In this document: piece by piece, positions 1-15,729 of the stretch | Position numbering within the stretch: position 1 is the stretch's first letter | How the letters are laid out: each line of letters starts with the position of its first letter | Assembly (NCBI GenBank): GCA_949358305.1 | Contig: OX442321.1 | Location: 436,001 to 496,000 of the forward strand | Direction of reading: 5' to 3' | DNA from: Strigamia acuminata | Taxonomy: Eukaryota > Arthropoda > Chilopoda > Geophilomorpha > Linotaeniidae | Length of the DNA: 60,000 bases | The notes under the pieces: generated by a model | The model's input: only the letters and a program-made list of their open reading frames with translations | Told to the model about the DNA's origin: nothing | Databases searched by the model: none | Translations under genes and position numbers: made by a program

Positions 1-372
1 ATCACGTGGAAACAAGTCACTGTATGTTATTTAAAAAGAAGTCTCGGTGATAATAAATCCAAAAATCACAATTCATTTTTTAGTGTCCATTTGAAAAATG
101 TCCCAAAGTGCTGACCTATTTATTAACCAACCCGGTGTTTTCTGAAAGTGGTAATTTGACAATATTTAAATTAGTTTACCAGTAATTAAATATTAAATAT
201 TAATTCTTTGCAGCTTTAGCTTTGGCATCATTCGAATGTGAACCAGCGGAAAATCATTTTGAGAAAGAACGATACAAAACGTTAAAGTAAATTTAAATAT
301 TTTTTAAAAAAAAATAATGTTATTAAAAATTTCTTTGTATTTAGGGCGGAATTGATGAAAAGTCCCGGCTGA
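1..372 (+). CDS. C-terminal end of an unidentified gene (partial)
   Basis: Three exons join in one frame: 1-21, 214-286 and 345-372. The donors are GTATGT and GTAAAT and the acceptors end TTTGCAG and ATTTAG. The joined tail reads HVETSHSLALASFECEPAEN, then about 19 further charged residues ending KSPG before a TGA. The rest of the gene lies to the left of the window. I do not recognise the family. The clean phases (1, then 2) and the acidic, codon-like composition are the only support. It is followed by about 400 bp of AT-rich sequence before the next gene on the same strand. Confidence 0.5.
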
Positions 373-883
373 AAAGAAAGACAATTTTTCACGGTTTTTA
401 TGTTTATTTCAAACCCCTAAACAGGCGAAAGAAATTTGGTTCCCGCAGCAATCGTGCGATGGATTTTTAGGAGCTGAAATGCGTTGTCGAAGCTGTTACT
501 TTTGTAAAGGGGGAGTGCTGTCTGTAAATGTTTGTTTGTGTGGTCGTCCCGGTGCGAAGAGACATTTGTCTTTTTTAATTTGTACATTAGCGAGTGACGA
601 GACGTTTTCAAGGTACAGCCAGTGCCTTAAATATCCGGTGCTGAGAGATTATTTTTGATCTATGTACTATTAGAAAGAAAGAAAGAAAAAATAACAAAGT
701 ATACATTTGTAACACAACAGATAATGTTTGTCTTTGTATATGCTGCTGTCGTAATAAATAAAATTGTTTTAACGCTGATAAATACTAATGGCTGCCCAGC
801 ATCGTTTTGAGATTTATCTACGTCATTGTGGATCGGGTCTCTTTCTAGACACCCGAGAGCGAACAACTTTTTGTTTACATTTT

Positions 884-2394
884 ATGGCCGTTTACATTTC
901 AAAGATTCTTCCGATAAGATTAGTTGCAGCAGCTCGTGTCATCAGAGTATTATACAACTCCTCACGCAACATGTCGAGTGTTGCACCCATTTTAATTACC
1001 CGACCGGACGTCCCGGAATCGGCCATTAAATTACTACGGGACTCGTAAGCGGTTGTTTGAAGGGTTTTTTCTTTATTAAAGTAAATTTTAAAAATTTATT
1101 GTAGGTTCGATGTGCAAATCTGGCCTAAAATTCCCTTTGAACGGAAGGATATGTTACAATCAGTGGTCGGTAAACGCGGCTTATTCTGTTTCACGGGCGA
1201 TAAAATAGACGAGGAACTTTTGCAAGCTGCAGGTTTGGTCTAGTCGAGTTGTGAATTCGCAACTGTTCTGGAATTTGTGCAAATGAATCGAAAATCTCTT
1301 TTTTCTACGTGATTTTATAGGGCCCGATTTAAAAGTGGTGAGCACAATGTCAGCTGGATACGATCACATCGACGTTGACGCGTGTAAAAAACGGTAGAAC
1401 CTTGTCGAAATCGAAAAATATGACAGAAAACTGACGTGTGTTTGGTTTCAAGCGGAATTACAATCGGTCACACGCCGGACGTTTTAACTGACGCGACCGC
1501 CGAGTTATGCGTCGCTTTACTTCTGGCCACTTCCAGGCGACTGATCGAAGCGAGTAAAGAAGTGACCAAGTATAAATATTTGTGTTTAAACAACTTTACT
1601 TGACTAAACGCTGTTCTAAGTTGATAAATTTATCAGCGGCGGTTGGAGAAAGGTGAACAAATGGAGCCCCATGTACATGACGGGCTCGCAGTTGAAGGAC
1701 AGCACCGTCGGAGTCGTTGGTTTAGGAAGAATTGGTAAATTTTCAACAATTTTATTCATTATTTTAATTTATTAATTTTTTCCTTTCGACAGGTTTTGGT
1801 ATTTGTCAACGGTTAAAACCATTTCGAGTCAGTCAGTTTCTTTATGCTGGAAGAACACCAAAACAATACGGTAATTCGCACGTTGTTTTGATTGATTTTT
1901 GATGGAATTTTGGTCGGATTGATTTCCAGCTGGAGAAATCGGCGCCGAATTCGTTCCGTTGGAGGATCTTTTGCGAAGATCGGATTTTGTCATCGTGAGT
2001 TGCGCCCTCACGGACGAAACCAGAGGATTGATCGATGCCAAGGCGTTTGAACAAATGAAGCCAAATGCTATTTTCATAAACATTAGTCGAGGGCCCGTTG
2101 TAGATCAGGACGCGTTGTGTGAGGCGCTGGCTTCGGGTAAAATCCACGCGGCCGGTCTCGACGTGACCACCCCGGAGCCGCTGCCCGAAGATCACGTCCT
2201 CACGACGCTCAAAAATTGTGGTTCGCGTTTGACATTTGAAAATCGGTTTCAAGTTGTTGATGATTTCTCTTGTAGTTATTCTCCCGCACATAGGCAGCGC
2301 AACGACAGAAACGCGCCTCGAAATGGCCGAATTGACGGCAAAGAATTTAATCGCCGGCCTCAAAGGACAAGAAATGCCCGCCCGATTATGCTAA
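884..2394 (+). CDS. GRHPR: Glyoxylate reductase/hydroxypyruvate reductase
   Basis: This D-2-hydroxyacid dehydrogenase reduces glyoxylate and hydroxypyruvate with NAD(P)H. Eight exons join in frame: 884-1044, 1105-1232, 1321-1393, 1453-1569, 1637-1734, 1793-1870, 1930-2220 and 2276-2394. From the ATG at 971 they encode 325 residues, the usual family size. Visible landmarks are the Rossmann motif [10 protein letters not shown], the substrate loop [22 protein letters not shown] with [13 protein letters not shown], and the catalytic-His segment [15 protein letters not shown]. The start is ambiguous. ATG 971 ([14 protein letters not shown]) matches the family N-terminus, but the frame stays open upstream to ATG 884 and ATG 788. 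The 884 start adds 29 residues rich in Arg, Lys and hydrophobics with no acidic residue, which looks like a mitochondrial presequence. Intron 7 uses a poor donor, GTTCGC at 2221. A poly(A) signal AATAAA follows at about 2428. Confidence 0.95.
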
Positions 2395-2773
2395 TACTCA
2401 AATTCGATGTTTATCTAGTTTAGTTTGAATAAAATAGTTTGAAATCTGAGGAATTCGTGTCGATGTGAGTCACTTTCTATCTAAATTACAGATTTTAAAT
2501 TATCAAATCAGTAATTCAATTTTTGTTCCGAAAATTTGATTGACAAGTCACCAAAATACCTCAAGATATGTTTGGCCCCCTGTTGGGTTCGTGTTTAACT
2601 TATCATTTTCTTATTTAGTCGCTGAGATAGACCTTTGTGGTCATACACCGATAATTGTGAATTCCTCTTGGGTCACAACCGCACCTTTGCGCCGAGATTG
2701 TAAGTTGACATGTTTTTATTTTTAACGAAAATGTTCACTTTTTTTGTGCTTTTAGTCCGAGGTTACCGACAAA

Positions 2774-2824
2774 ATGACTGACATTGATGTTCACGAATAC
2801 GGAGAAGAAACCCTAATGAATTTT
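2774..2824 (+). other. Candidate alternative first coding exon of PAPSS (exon 1a)
   Basis: An ATG opens 17 codons (MTDIDVHEYGEETLMNF) that end in phase 0 at a perfect GTAAGT donor. It is preceded by a likely 5'UTR intron: donor near 2699, acceptor TTTTAG at about 2755. Joining it to the first shared PAPSS exon at 4743 keeps the frame. It could instead start an unrelated short transcript; only transcript data would decide. Confidence 0.4.
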
Positions 2825-3203
2825 GTAAGTAAAAATCAATTCAATTTCAAGGAAAAGTGATTCAATTTTTCACTTTTTCTAGATTTTGTTCAATTTATTT
2901 TCAATTTTTTTTAAAACAATTACGCGAATCCAATGCAGATTTATTATTAGAATTTCTAAATTCAGGCTGATGCATAATACTTATTAATAGAAATAGGAAT
3001 TGCTAGATTTAGTCCATGCAAATGTTTAGAAAACATGAATTGAGTTTATAAATTTAGTCGCTAGATGGCGGTAAGTTGCTCGGGATAAGGAACGGACTGT
3101 CGGTTGGTTTGTTATCATGTTCTTGCGGTGTAGACCCGAATACTCATTGGCTTTAATCTTGCCACGCACCACGTATCTCTAATTTACAAACGATACATTA
3201 AAC

Positions 3204-3254
3204 ATGGATATAATAGAATGTGAAGAGAATTCGGGAAAGAAAAAAGTGAAAACG
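3204..3254 (+). other. Candidate alternative first coding exon of PAPSS (exon 1b)
   Basis: An ATG opens 17 codons (MDIIECEENSGKKKVKT) that end in phase 0 at donor GTAAGG. The lysine-rich end resembles the short variable N-terminus found before the APS-kinase domain in animal PAPS synthases. It sits about 1.5 kb upstream of the first shared exon at 4743. Confidence 0.45.
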
Positions 3255-4453
3255 GTAAGGCGAGTTTGTTGTTACATTTGTAAACCTAACGCGAGATGTA
3301 AGTGCAGCTTCAAATGACTAAAATATCATTTCCTTATGAAACAACAATGTATTTCCGCAACTAGAAAATGTAACGAACGTGAAAAGAAAAAAAAATAATT
3401 TTTTTCCCTCACACATGTATCGGGAGGAAATTAAACTTTTTATCATTTCAGATGGGAAAAAAAACAATTTATTATTACCGTTATATTTTTTTTCAAAAAA
3501 AATGTGAAAATACACTTGTGGTTTCTAAAAATGATTTTTTTATCTTTGAAATCTTCATTTTATCAATTGATAAGACACGAACTCTCTTAATGACCCGATT
3601 GTTTCACTTCTTCTCGCCATGACACCCAACGATTCCCGCTTAGTTACCTAGCAACCAGAAAAATGCTGCATTAATACATTTATCCAAAAAGCAAACATTA
3701 ATACAACCAAAAAAAAATTTTTAGCAAATATTTAGCCACGGTGGCCTAAATTCAACAAAGTAAAAAACTATGGGGTCAAATACCTTTACCCCAACAATTT
3801 TCACCTAGTGGCGAAGTTAAACAACGAGACAAAAATCTTAAAATTTGTCTATTCATTCGATGAAGCAAGAAAACGAAACTATTACGTAATGATGAAAAAA
3901 TGTCATTAAAAAAAATATTAAGTTTATCTCAAGGTTGTGCTGACTTTTGTGCAGTTTTTTCAACTTTGAGTTTGATTTAATTTAGTTATTTTTTTCACAA
4001 AATTACGAAAAAATGTCGACACACGCTTTTGATTTCATCACTCGCGAGTGATAAATACGTGTCAACCAGGATCTGGTCGTTCTTTCCTTGAAGAGAGATG
4101 AGGGGGAAACAAATTCCGAAACACAAACACAAGATAACACTTTTTTTAAGCGTTTCAACCTTGAGCTGACTAATTAGAAATTAAAAGTAAATTTATGCAC
4201 ACATTCTAAACGAACAGAGTTGGCCCAACCAATGGGGTTGAAGTCATCATTGCGACGTCACACGACAAAACCACAACTGAAAAGTGAGAAGCGAGGGAGA
4301 TGAAAATGATAAAACTTCCTGTAAATATATTAGTTGTATCCTCATTGGACGATCGAATATCAATTTGGGTCAAGGATGTTTTAAGCCAAGTTTTCCTCGG
4401 AAAGATGAGATGCAACTAAAATTCATTTCCCACTTTTCTTCCCAAACAAATCG

Positions 4454-7080
<2,627 letters not shown>

Positions 7081-7611
7081 TTATGTCGATTGATTTTTTT
7101 TAACACATTTTACATGTATATATTGATTTGTTGTGGGTATTTCTAATTTTAATGATCGGTTTTAAAGTTTTAACAGAAATAAAGATTTAAATAATAATGC
7201 AATTAAACTCGGTCGATTTAGTTTTTATTCACGTTGTTGCGGTTATTGTCGCTAGATGTCGCCAGCGGTTCGAAGGGGGAAAAAAATGTCGACCGCCGAT
7301 AAACTCGTCTCGTGAATTACGATTTCCAGCTTTTTGTCACGCCAAACACGCGGAACTTCACTCAACAAGTAATTGAAAGACATTTATTTTCATTTTTAAT
7401 CCATTGATTTTGAATGCTCCTGAAAAGTTGACACATATTTGTGGAAAATGATATTGAATATTGCAATGTAACAATGACGTCATATCCATCTTGTTTTTTG
7501 CATGAGCGGTGACATTGAGAGCGGCTTTGTTTTCCCGAGTGACATGAACATCAGATTCAAATCATTATTCTTATTTCTTTCAGGCGATTGAAAGATGATT
7601 TTCCTCCATTT

Positions 7612-8622
7612 TTATACCCGGCGCCTGGTGATATGATCGTACAGAGCCAACTGGATGTAGTTAGGTGAACTAAGAACCGTTCGCACCGAACTGTCGCCAG
7701 GACTCGCGGACTGCAAATTTGAACCGAAATTCAAATCGTGAGTAAAAACTTGCAATTATTCATTTCAATTACCCTGGGGTCGACGTCTAAAATTTTCCTG
7801 TCCAGTCTATTACGGAAGAATAAACTGGTCACATCCGTAGAAACAATTTCGTAATTCGGACTTGGCTTCCCGTAAACAATTTGCGACTCCCAATTGAAAT
7901 AGCTACACTTAAGCTTATTACTTATGTATTTCAACACTAGGTTACTATTGCCACCTTAAATCAGAAGGTCTGGGTAAAATTTTCTTCTTTTGCGAGAAAT
8001 ACGGCTCAAAATCTTCGTTTGCCAGTCGGTGAGCGTAGTCGATGTACCCAGATATCTCTTGATTTTTACTATTTTTGTCCCTGACGAAAATTACCGTCTG
8101 AAATTGAGGAAAAACACTCGCGGTCAAGTCAAAACATTTATCAAACATGGCGGCGCAGTGCTCAAACTCACGCAAAGTTTGCCATTTCGATTTGCTTCTT
8201 CACGTTCCGCCAAACACACGAGCAGAGGGTCGGTGAAAATTTTACCAACGGAAAACAGACTCCTAGATTGATAAAATTCAATATTTTTTTTAATTTTTAA
8301 ATTTTTTTTCTTCACTTTTTTTGAGCTCGAATTGAATCCCTGGTGAGATTCGCAAATTTCTTTTTGCTTTCAAAATCCTCTCTCTTAACGATGTCTCCGG
8401 CACCCCTGTAGCCCAATTCGACTAATTGCCTGGCAATATCTTCGTCCTAAAACACGAGCGTGAAAATAAGATGTTTTGTTGATTATTCGAACAAACAAAT
8501 GGCGCTTTTACTTCGAGATAACTCAAGTCCAACGGCGTCACTTGCGACGACAAATATTCATCGTACGTGCTGTGAGCAGCGATCGCCGCCGTGCTGTCAT
8601 CGATTCCCGCAGTGTTCGTCAT
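7612..8622 (-). CDS. CFAP299: Cilia- and flagella-associated protein 299
   Basis: On the minus strand the spliced exons follow the vertebrate CFAP299 (C4orf22) protein in order. They give [18 protein letters not shown], then [18 protein letters not shown] with [15 protein letters not shown], then [22 protein letters not shown], then [20 protein letters not shown] with [13 protein letters not shown], then [19 protein letters not shown] with [10 protein letters not shown], and a last exon ending YDHITRRRV before TAA. The family is tied to cilia and sperm flagella; its biochemical role is unclear. The ATG at 8622 gives a shorter N-terminus than in mammals, with no better start nearby. The sequence GTAGCCATGGCAAC, an RFX-type X-box, lies 112 bp upstream of the ATG. 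Confidence 0.93.
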
Positions 8623-8733
8623 TCCGGAATAATTTTACAAGAAATAATAACACGAATATAGAAAAAATAATCGCAACGAATCCTTCGCGCCAGCTGCCAG
8701 GACGAACGTGGCAGCCATTACGGTCACAACACG

Positions 8734-8747
8734 GTAGCCATGGCAAC
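8734..8747. promoter_or_regulatory. RFX X-box in the CFAP299 promoter
   Basis: GTAGCCATGGCAAC differs at one position from the palindromic X-box GTTGCCATGGNAAC bound by RFX factors, which switch on ciliary genes. It is 112 bp upstream of the ATG of CFAP299 (minus strand), inside the usual promoter window for ciliary targets. Confidence 0.7.
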
Positions 8748-8759
8748 CGTTGGAACGGT

Positions 8760-10239
8760 ACGTAGTGCGAGCGTCAACCTGGATTTAAATATCGGGAAAT
8801 ATCTGAAGCAGGTCCGTTAGTATTTGATCGTAAAAATAAAAAATAGATAAAAAAAGTAAAAAAACGTAAAGTGAAAAATCTAAAATAAAAATACAATACA
8901 ACAACATTGTATTTTTAATTTATTTTTATCCACTACGGTAGTCCAACGTGAAACGGTAGCGGCCATTTTGATGCCGTCTGCCATGCAGATCACTCATTCG
9001 AAACGATTTGTCGGAGAGCAAATCCTTCCACTAAACAGACGTTAATAAATCGGAAATGGCGACATCACGCGGCAGTTGTCGGAAAGTGGAGAAATTAGAA
9101 ATTTAATTTTAACTCCCATCTTAATTTTTTTCGATGAGTTTTGTTTTGCAAACGTGAAATTTGGTATGGAAATTTTTATTTTGTGCACGCGTCAGTGGCG
9201 GTGATGTGCGGGCCGCGCTAAAAATAGTGCAAATCTAAAGTTAGCAGCAGATGCTCCGCTCGACTCCTTATTTGGTGCTCACTTGTTCGGACAAGGAGTT
9301 AAAACAGCTTTTTAACCTACTGGTTAATCTCCAAAAAATAAATATAAATAAATAAATATATATTGGAAAAAGAAAAGAAAAAAATGGATTAAAATCTATA
9401 GGAAGAAAAGACGAAAAAGAAAAAAGAAAAAGAGTTTATATGCATAAAAATTGAAAGCGATTTGAGCTTGCTTCTTTCTCTTCCAATTTGGCATAGAGTA
9501 TTTATTTAGTCTAGAATGTATTTGAAAATGAGCAATCATTATGCGGACAATTCTTTTCCAGCTCCCAAAAAAAGAGAAAGAAAATCAAAGTACATGTCAA
9601 AAAAAATGTACCAAAATATAAATAAAATTTCGTGACCTTTAGGGAGAGGAAACAAAAGCAAATAAGTCAATATAATAATAACACATACAGTATATTCAAA
9701 AAACCTGGTGGCAAATTCAGCAAACTATACAAAAAACAACTACCGGTAAATAATAATAATAATATCAATTTGATAATAATCTCCAAATATGTATAATAAA
9801 ATTCGATCTATAGATTAAATATTAAATATTCACGGAGCTAAAATACACACATAATTATCAAGTCAAGTCCACGCTGTAAAAAGAAACGAAACAACAACAA
9901 CAACAACAAGAAAATCATAACACTAAATAGGTCCCGGATGTTGAAAAAGATTGAAAGTTTAGCAGGTGCAGAGGAGAGTGAGTGGAGGAGAGGAGAGAGA
10001 GGAGAGGAGACGAGCACATGTGCCAAGCATAAGACGAAGAAGAAGAAGAAGAAGAAGACAAATTCCACCCCTCGTTCATGGATCTCTCCCACGTTCTCCC
10101 CTTCACCCTTCTCCCCATCTTGGAATTAAGTGCCCCGAAAAACAAAAACAAAAAATCAAAACAAAAAATCAAAACTATAGTAATTTGTAAATCAAATTTA
10201 AATCAAATTTAAATTGAAATGCTGGTGGTGGTGATGATG
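8760..10239. other. Intergenic region, CFAP299 to ZCCHC24
   Basis: No gene was found. The region is AT-rich with an A-rich block (about 9330-9450). It contains the MEF2/E-box/CArG cluster and, near its right end, a purine-rich stretch with (GAA)n at 10033-10058. The right part probably holds the 3'UTR of ZCCHC24. Confidence 0.6.
9218..9275. promoter_or_regulatory. Cluster of MEF2, E-box and CArG-box motifs
   Basis: Within 58 bp lie CTAAAAATAG (9218-9227, full MEF2 consensus), CAGATG (9248-9253, bHLH E-box) and CCTTATTTGG (9266-9275, full SRF CArG consensus). The trio is typical of muscle enhancers. It sits between the start of CFAP299 and the 3' end of ZCCHC24. Function is inferred from motifs only. 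Confidence 0.35.
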
Positions 10240-11679
<1,440 letters not shown>

Positions 11680-11981
11680 TTACGAGGAATGTTCCCCTTT
11701 TGCAAAATTCAAGGGGTGAAACGGAAAGAAAGTTGCTCGCGAACGAAAAGGGATTGATAAGACGTGTTGCGACTGTTGCGTTGCTGGGGCGACCGAGTCA
11801 GAAAAGTTGACGACTTTTTCTCGCTTTTTGGCTTTTGTTTATAAATTAGGCGTAGTGGATTTTTATTTTTTTAAATTCTTTTCTGTACATAAACTCTTTA
11901 GTTAAAAATATTCGGTAAAAAAAGAAAGTAATTTATGCTCATTAAATTAATTTGACCATTTTTTTTTCTTCTCCTTTTTCT

Positions 11982-14900
11982 TCACAACCGGTGATCTTGT
12001 TTTATAAACTCGGCGACTCGTTCCCCGACCAGCAGCGCCACCGCGTGGGTGTGACCGGCGGGAGATTCGGGCATCACCGATGCGTCTGCTACGCGCAGAC
12101 CGTGCAATCCGCGCACTCTGTCAAAATAATTAAAATAATTAAATTAAAAATAATTTAAAAAAAATTAAAAATTAATTCCACCTTAATCTCGAGTCGACGA
12201 CGCCCATGGAGTCGTTGTTGTCCGACATTTTGCACGTGCCGGTGAAGTGGTAAGCGGCGCACGAAAAGCGGCGGATAAAGCAGAGCCAAAATTCGTCGGA
12301 ATCCGCCAAGAGGCCGTCGCAGCCGGGAATGGATCCAAATTTGATTAATTCGGCGCCGAATTTTTGAAAAGCGTTGCTCTTGCCAATACTCAGCGCGATT
12401 CTTAAAACTGGAGAAGAAATTGATTTAAATTCGATTTAAATGGAAAGAAAAATGTGCAAATCGAATTTTGCACTCGACTCACCTTCGAGTAGGAGATGTT
12501 CGTCCACGGAATTCGACAGGTATTTCGGATCGACAATCGGGTAGTCGGCGGCGTCGGCGCTGCGCAGGCGCACTTCGCCGACGCTCTGCGCTTGCAATAA
12601 GATGGGGATGAGACTAACGGCATCTTTGCCATCTTCGAAGATGAAAGAATTGCGAAATTCCTGCAAGAGTTCACGTTGTTGCATCATTCGTTTTTTCGAT
12701 AAATAAATAAACAAACGCATCGTACGGGAGAGAAGAAGTCGGGCGAGACACCTTTGTCCGAAAAGAAGGAAATCTCGAACGACGGATGCTCGTGATGCGA
12801 CGCCAGCTCCGACCATTTCGACCACTTCGAGCGGAAGAAAGAAATTCCTTCCACGCCGTTTGACGACGTCATCGGCCCTAAATTTGAATTTAAAAAAAAT
12901 ATTATATATTAAAAAAAATATTTCTTAATATAATAGCGGTATTTGTCAATACCTGTGCGAGTTTTCTCCCACAATTTGTAATTTTCCGACGTGTTCAAGC
13001 GCGTGAAATTAATGGAGACGTTTTGATTGAGATTGAAGTTGATTCCCATGACAAGCACGTGATCTTTAAGGTTTTGTCCCACCCCCGGCAACTCGTGAAC
13101 GACTGGGATCTAGTTGAACAAATATTGATCGCACCGAGAAGACGACGAAGATGAATAATAAATCACCTTGAATTTGTCGAGTTGGTCGCGCGGCCCCACG
13201 CCCGACACCATCAGCAATTGAGGCGATCTGAGCGCACCTGCCGACACGATCACTTCTTTGCGGACCCTCAGCGAACACTTGTTCTTCCCCTTGTTGAATT
13301 TCACGCCAATTGCTCGCCGCGTTGATTTCCCGTGGTCGAAAAGGATCTAAACCCCTTAAACGTTTAATATGACGAATGTCAAATGTCGAATCTTTACCTT
13401 GGTCACTGTCGCGTCTGTGATCACGTGCAGGTTCTGTCGATTTCGTGCCTTTTCCAAATAAGCGTGGTAAGAGCCCCATCGGACGCCATCTTTGATATTT
13501 ACAGGTGGTGGCGTAAAACCTTTCAATTTAAAAAAAAATAAAATTTGAAATTTTGAATTTTATTTTATTATTTTGTATTTGTGATTTTACCGATTTGATG
13601 CTCCGCGTTGCAATCAACTTGGTAATAATTTAATTCCTCTCCCGCTTGCAGGAAAGCATCGGCCATGGGAGTTTTGTACTGGGGCGTCGAGACCGTTTGG
13701 TGCCCGCTGAACCCATGAAACCTGTCTACAAAGAAAAGGAAAATGAAAAAATAATCAGAATTGTCAAATGCAACAACTTACGATCTTCTCTTCTGTGCAG
13801 AACTTGATAATCTTCCATCCTTTTGAAAACTTTGAGCACATCGTCGTACGCCCATCCATCTATCCCCAATTCCTCCAACCGGTCGTAATCGTATCGGTTT
13901 CCCCTCGTGTAAATCATACTGTTGACGTTGCTCGTCCCGCCCAAACCTTTACCACTGGGCAGCGTCACAACCTGAAACGATGAATAAATCAAATCAAATC
14001 AAATCAAATCAAATCAATCCAAATCGCAATTTAATTTTACTCGGTCGGGATAGGCCTTGCAGCAATTGGTCTGCGGTTCCGTCGGATAGTACCACGTGCT
14101 CTTGAGATCCGCCAGCACCTCCCTGGTGCGAAGAGGAATGTCCGCAACAGGTGTCGGCTCCGAGCCCGCCTCGATGAGCAGCACGTGCACCGACGGGTTC
14201 TCCGACAACCGACTCGCCACCACCGAGCCCGCCGATCCGCCACCGACTACAAAACAAAAATAAATAAATAAATAAATAAATAAAATTTAAAAAAAAATTG
14301 AGTTTGAAAATTAAAAATTATTGAAGGTTGATCGAGGGCACTCGGACATTCGCATCGCCCGGCCGGCGACTCCGCTTTCAACCTCGCTTTCAACCCTTTG
14401 ATTGCGTACTGCGTACTGCGTACTGCATACTCTTCACCTTGACACCATTCCGCGCCCCGGGAAATGGTCAACGTTCATCAGCTCCTCCTTCTCCTTCTCC
14501 TCGCGTTTAAAACTCGTTTTAAATGTTTAAATGCTCTTCTCCGTTCTTCTCGTTTCGTTTCGTTTCGTTTCCAATTCCACGGATATTTGCAGTGCAGGCA
14601 GCGTGCAAAGCAAACAGACGCCGACACTCGACACACGACAGACGCCAGCTTACAATCAACGAGGAAGAGTAATCGTTTCGTTTTGTGTTTGTTTTTCGGA
14701 TGCAAAACGCGCGTCCACGTGTTGCTCGTGTCGATTTCCGTAACCTTGACACATTTTAGTCGTCACTTTTCCCTCGACGTTGCAACATTGAATATTTGTC
14801 GAAGGCGTAAACAAATTGCCAAGTGATAAAAGCAGATATGCGGGAAATTGACGATTGATAGCATTTCATATTTCCTATTGACTTTTTATTTTTTTCCTTT

Positions 14901-15674
14901 TTATGTTTTTTCCCTGTACATTATATTGAAAGCGTCGCGCGTTAATTCATTAATTCCTGAATTCATTAATTCACTAGGTCAAAGCTTACAAATTTTTCGT
15001 TTGATCTCGAAAGATTCTTCCAGGGGTAAGTGATGGTGATGATGACGATGATGACACACATGGAGAAAAATTTCAATTTTTAAAAACGCTCAATCGGATT
15101 TGGGTCAAACCCGTTTCGTTTCGTTTCGTTTCGTGTCGTTTCGTTCCCGAGTTGGAAACGGACTTATCATACATCACCATCGACCTATCGGGTCGCACTT
15201 ATCGACTCATCGCTGCTGTGTTGACACACATTTCTTTCTTTCTTTCTTTCTTTACATTTCACTTACAATTGCCAACGGAAAAATACAGCAACAACAACAA
15301 TTAGGATACAAAATTGACGTTTTACTCGTAGTAGTGTTAAATAACCCTGAAATGTGGATTTGTCGGATAAAGGCACGAAGCGAGCTCACCTCACCGCAAC
15401 ATCAACACACCTCAATTTATCATTAACGACACCAATTCGGCGAAAGTGTGTCACAAGAAAATCGCGCAAAACAAACAGAAAAGGAAGGAAGGAAGGAACT
15501 AAACGAACTCACCGACGACGAAATCGATTTTGTGCGACGGAATCGGACAGTGGTCTTGTTCCGTCCTCTCATTGTTGTTCCTGCGCATGGGAATGGCAAT
15601 CGCATCGAGTAAACTGTTGGCCACCAACCAGCTGAGAAGAATGTACATGGCAGTGAATGTGTGTGTAATGTGCA
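11982..15674 (-). CDS. Secreted GMC oxidoreductase (glucose dehydrogenase-like)
   Basis: About ten minus-strand exons encode a flavoenzyme of the glucose-methanol-choline family. The first exon starts at ATG 15674 (a second ATG is at 15648) and encodes a hydrophobic leader, [20 protein letters not shown], which fits a signal peptide. A 1.2-kb intron then splits the FAD Rossmann motif [19 protein letters not shown]. Later exons carry GMC signature 1 ([19 protein letters not shown]), signature 2 ([16 protein letters not shown]), and the catalytic end with [39 protein letters not shown] and a stop at 11982-11984. The second catalytic position appears as His (GHTHA) rather than the Asn common in insect relatives (GNTNA). 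Insects carry many such genes, some in cuticle, immunity or sperm storage; substrate cannot be told here. Confidence 0.92.
14260..15500. repeat. Low-complexity first intron of the GMC gene
   Basis: The intron holds short simple repeats: (AAAT)n at 14262-14282, a GTACTGC-type repeat at 14406-14432, (TTTCG)n at 14548-14572 and 15113-15141, and (TTTC)n at about 15233-15255. No other gene is visible in it. Confidence 0.6.
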
Positions 15675-15721
15675 TAATGCCTAATGTGTAATTTGAAATG
15701 GGTGCCACTACTCCGGTCCCG

Positions 15722-15728
15722 TTTTATA
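15722..15728 (-). promoter_or_regulatory. TATA box of the GMC oxidoreductase
   Basis: Read on the minus strand this is TATAAAA, ending 48 bp before the ATG at 15674. The start site would fall at about 15695, leaving a short 5'UTR. Confidence 0.6.
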
Positions 15729-15729
15729 C

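Noticed and set aside
788-883. GRHPR start at ATG 788
   Set aside because: The extra 32 residues look neither like a presequence nor like the family; 884 or 971 is more likely.
3643-3655. X-box GTTACCTAGCAAC in the PAPSS 5' region
   Set aside because: The motif is good, but PAPSS is not a ciliary gene and no ciliary start lies nearby.
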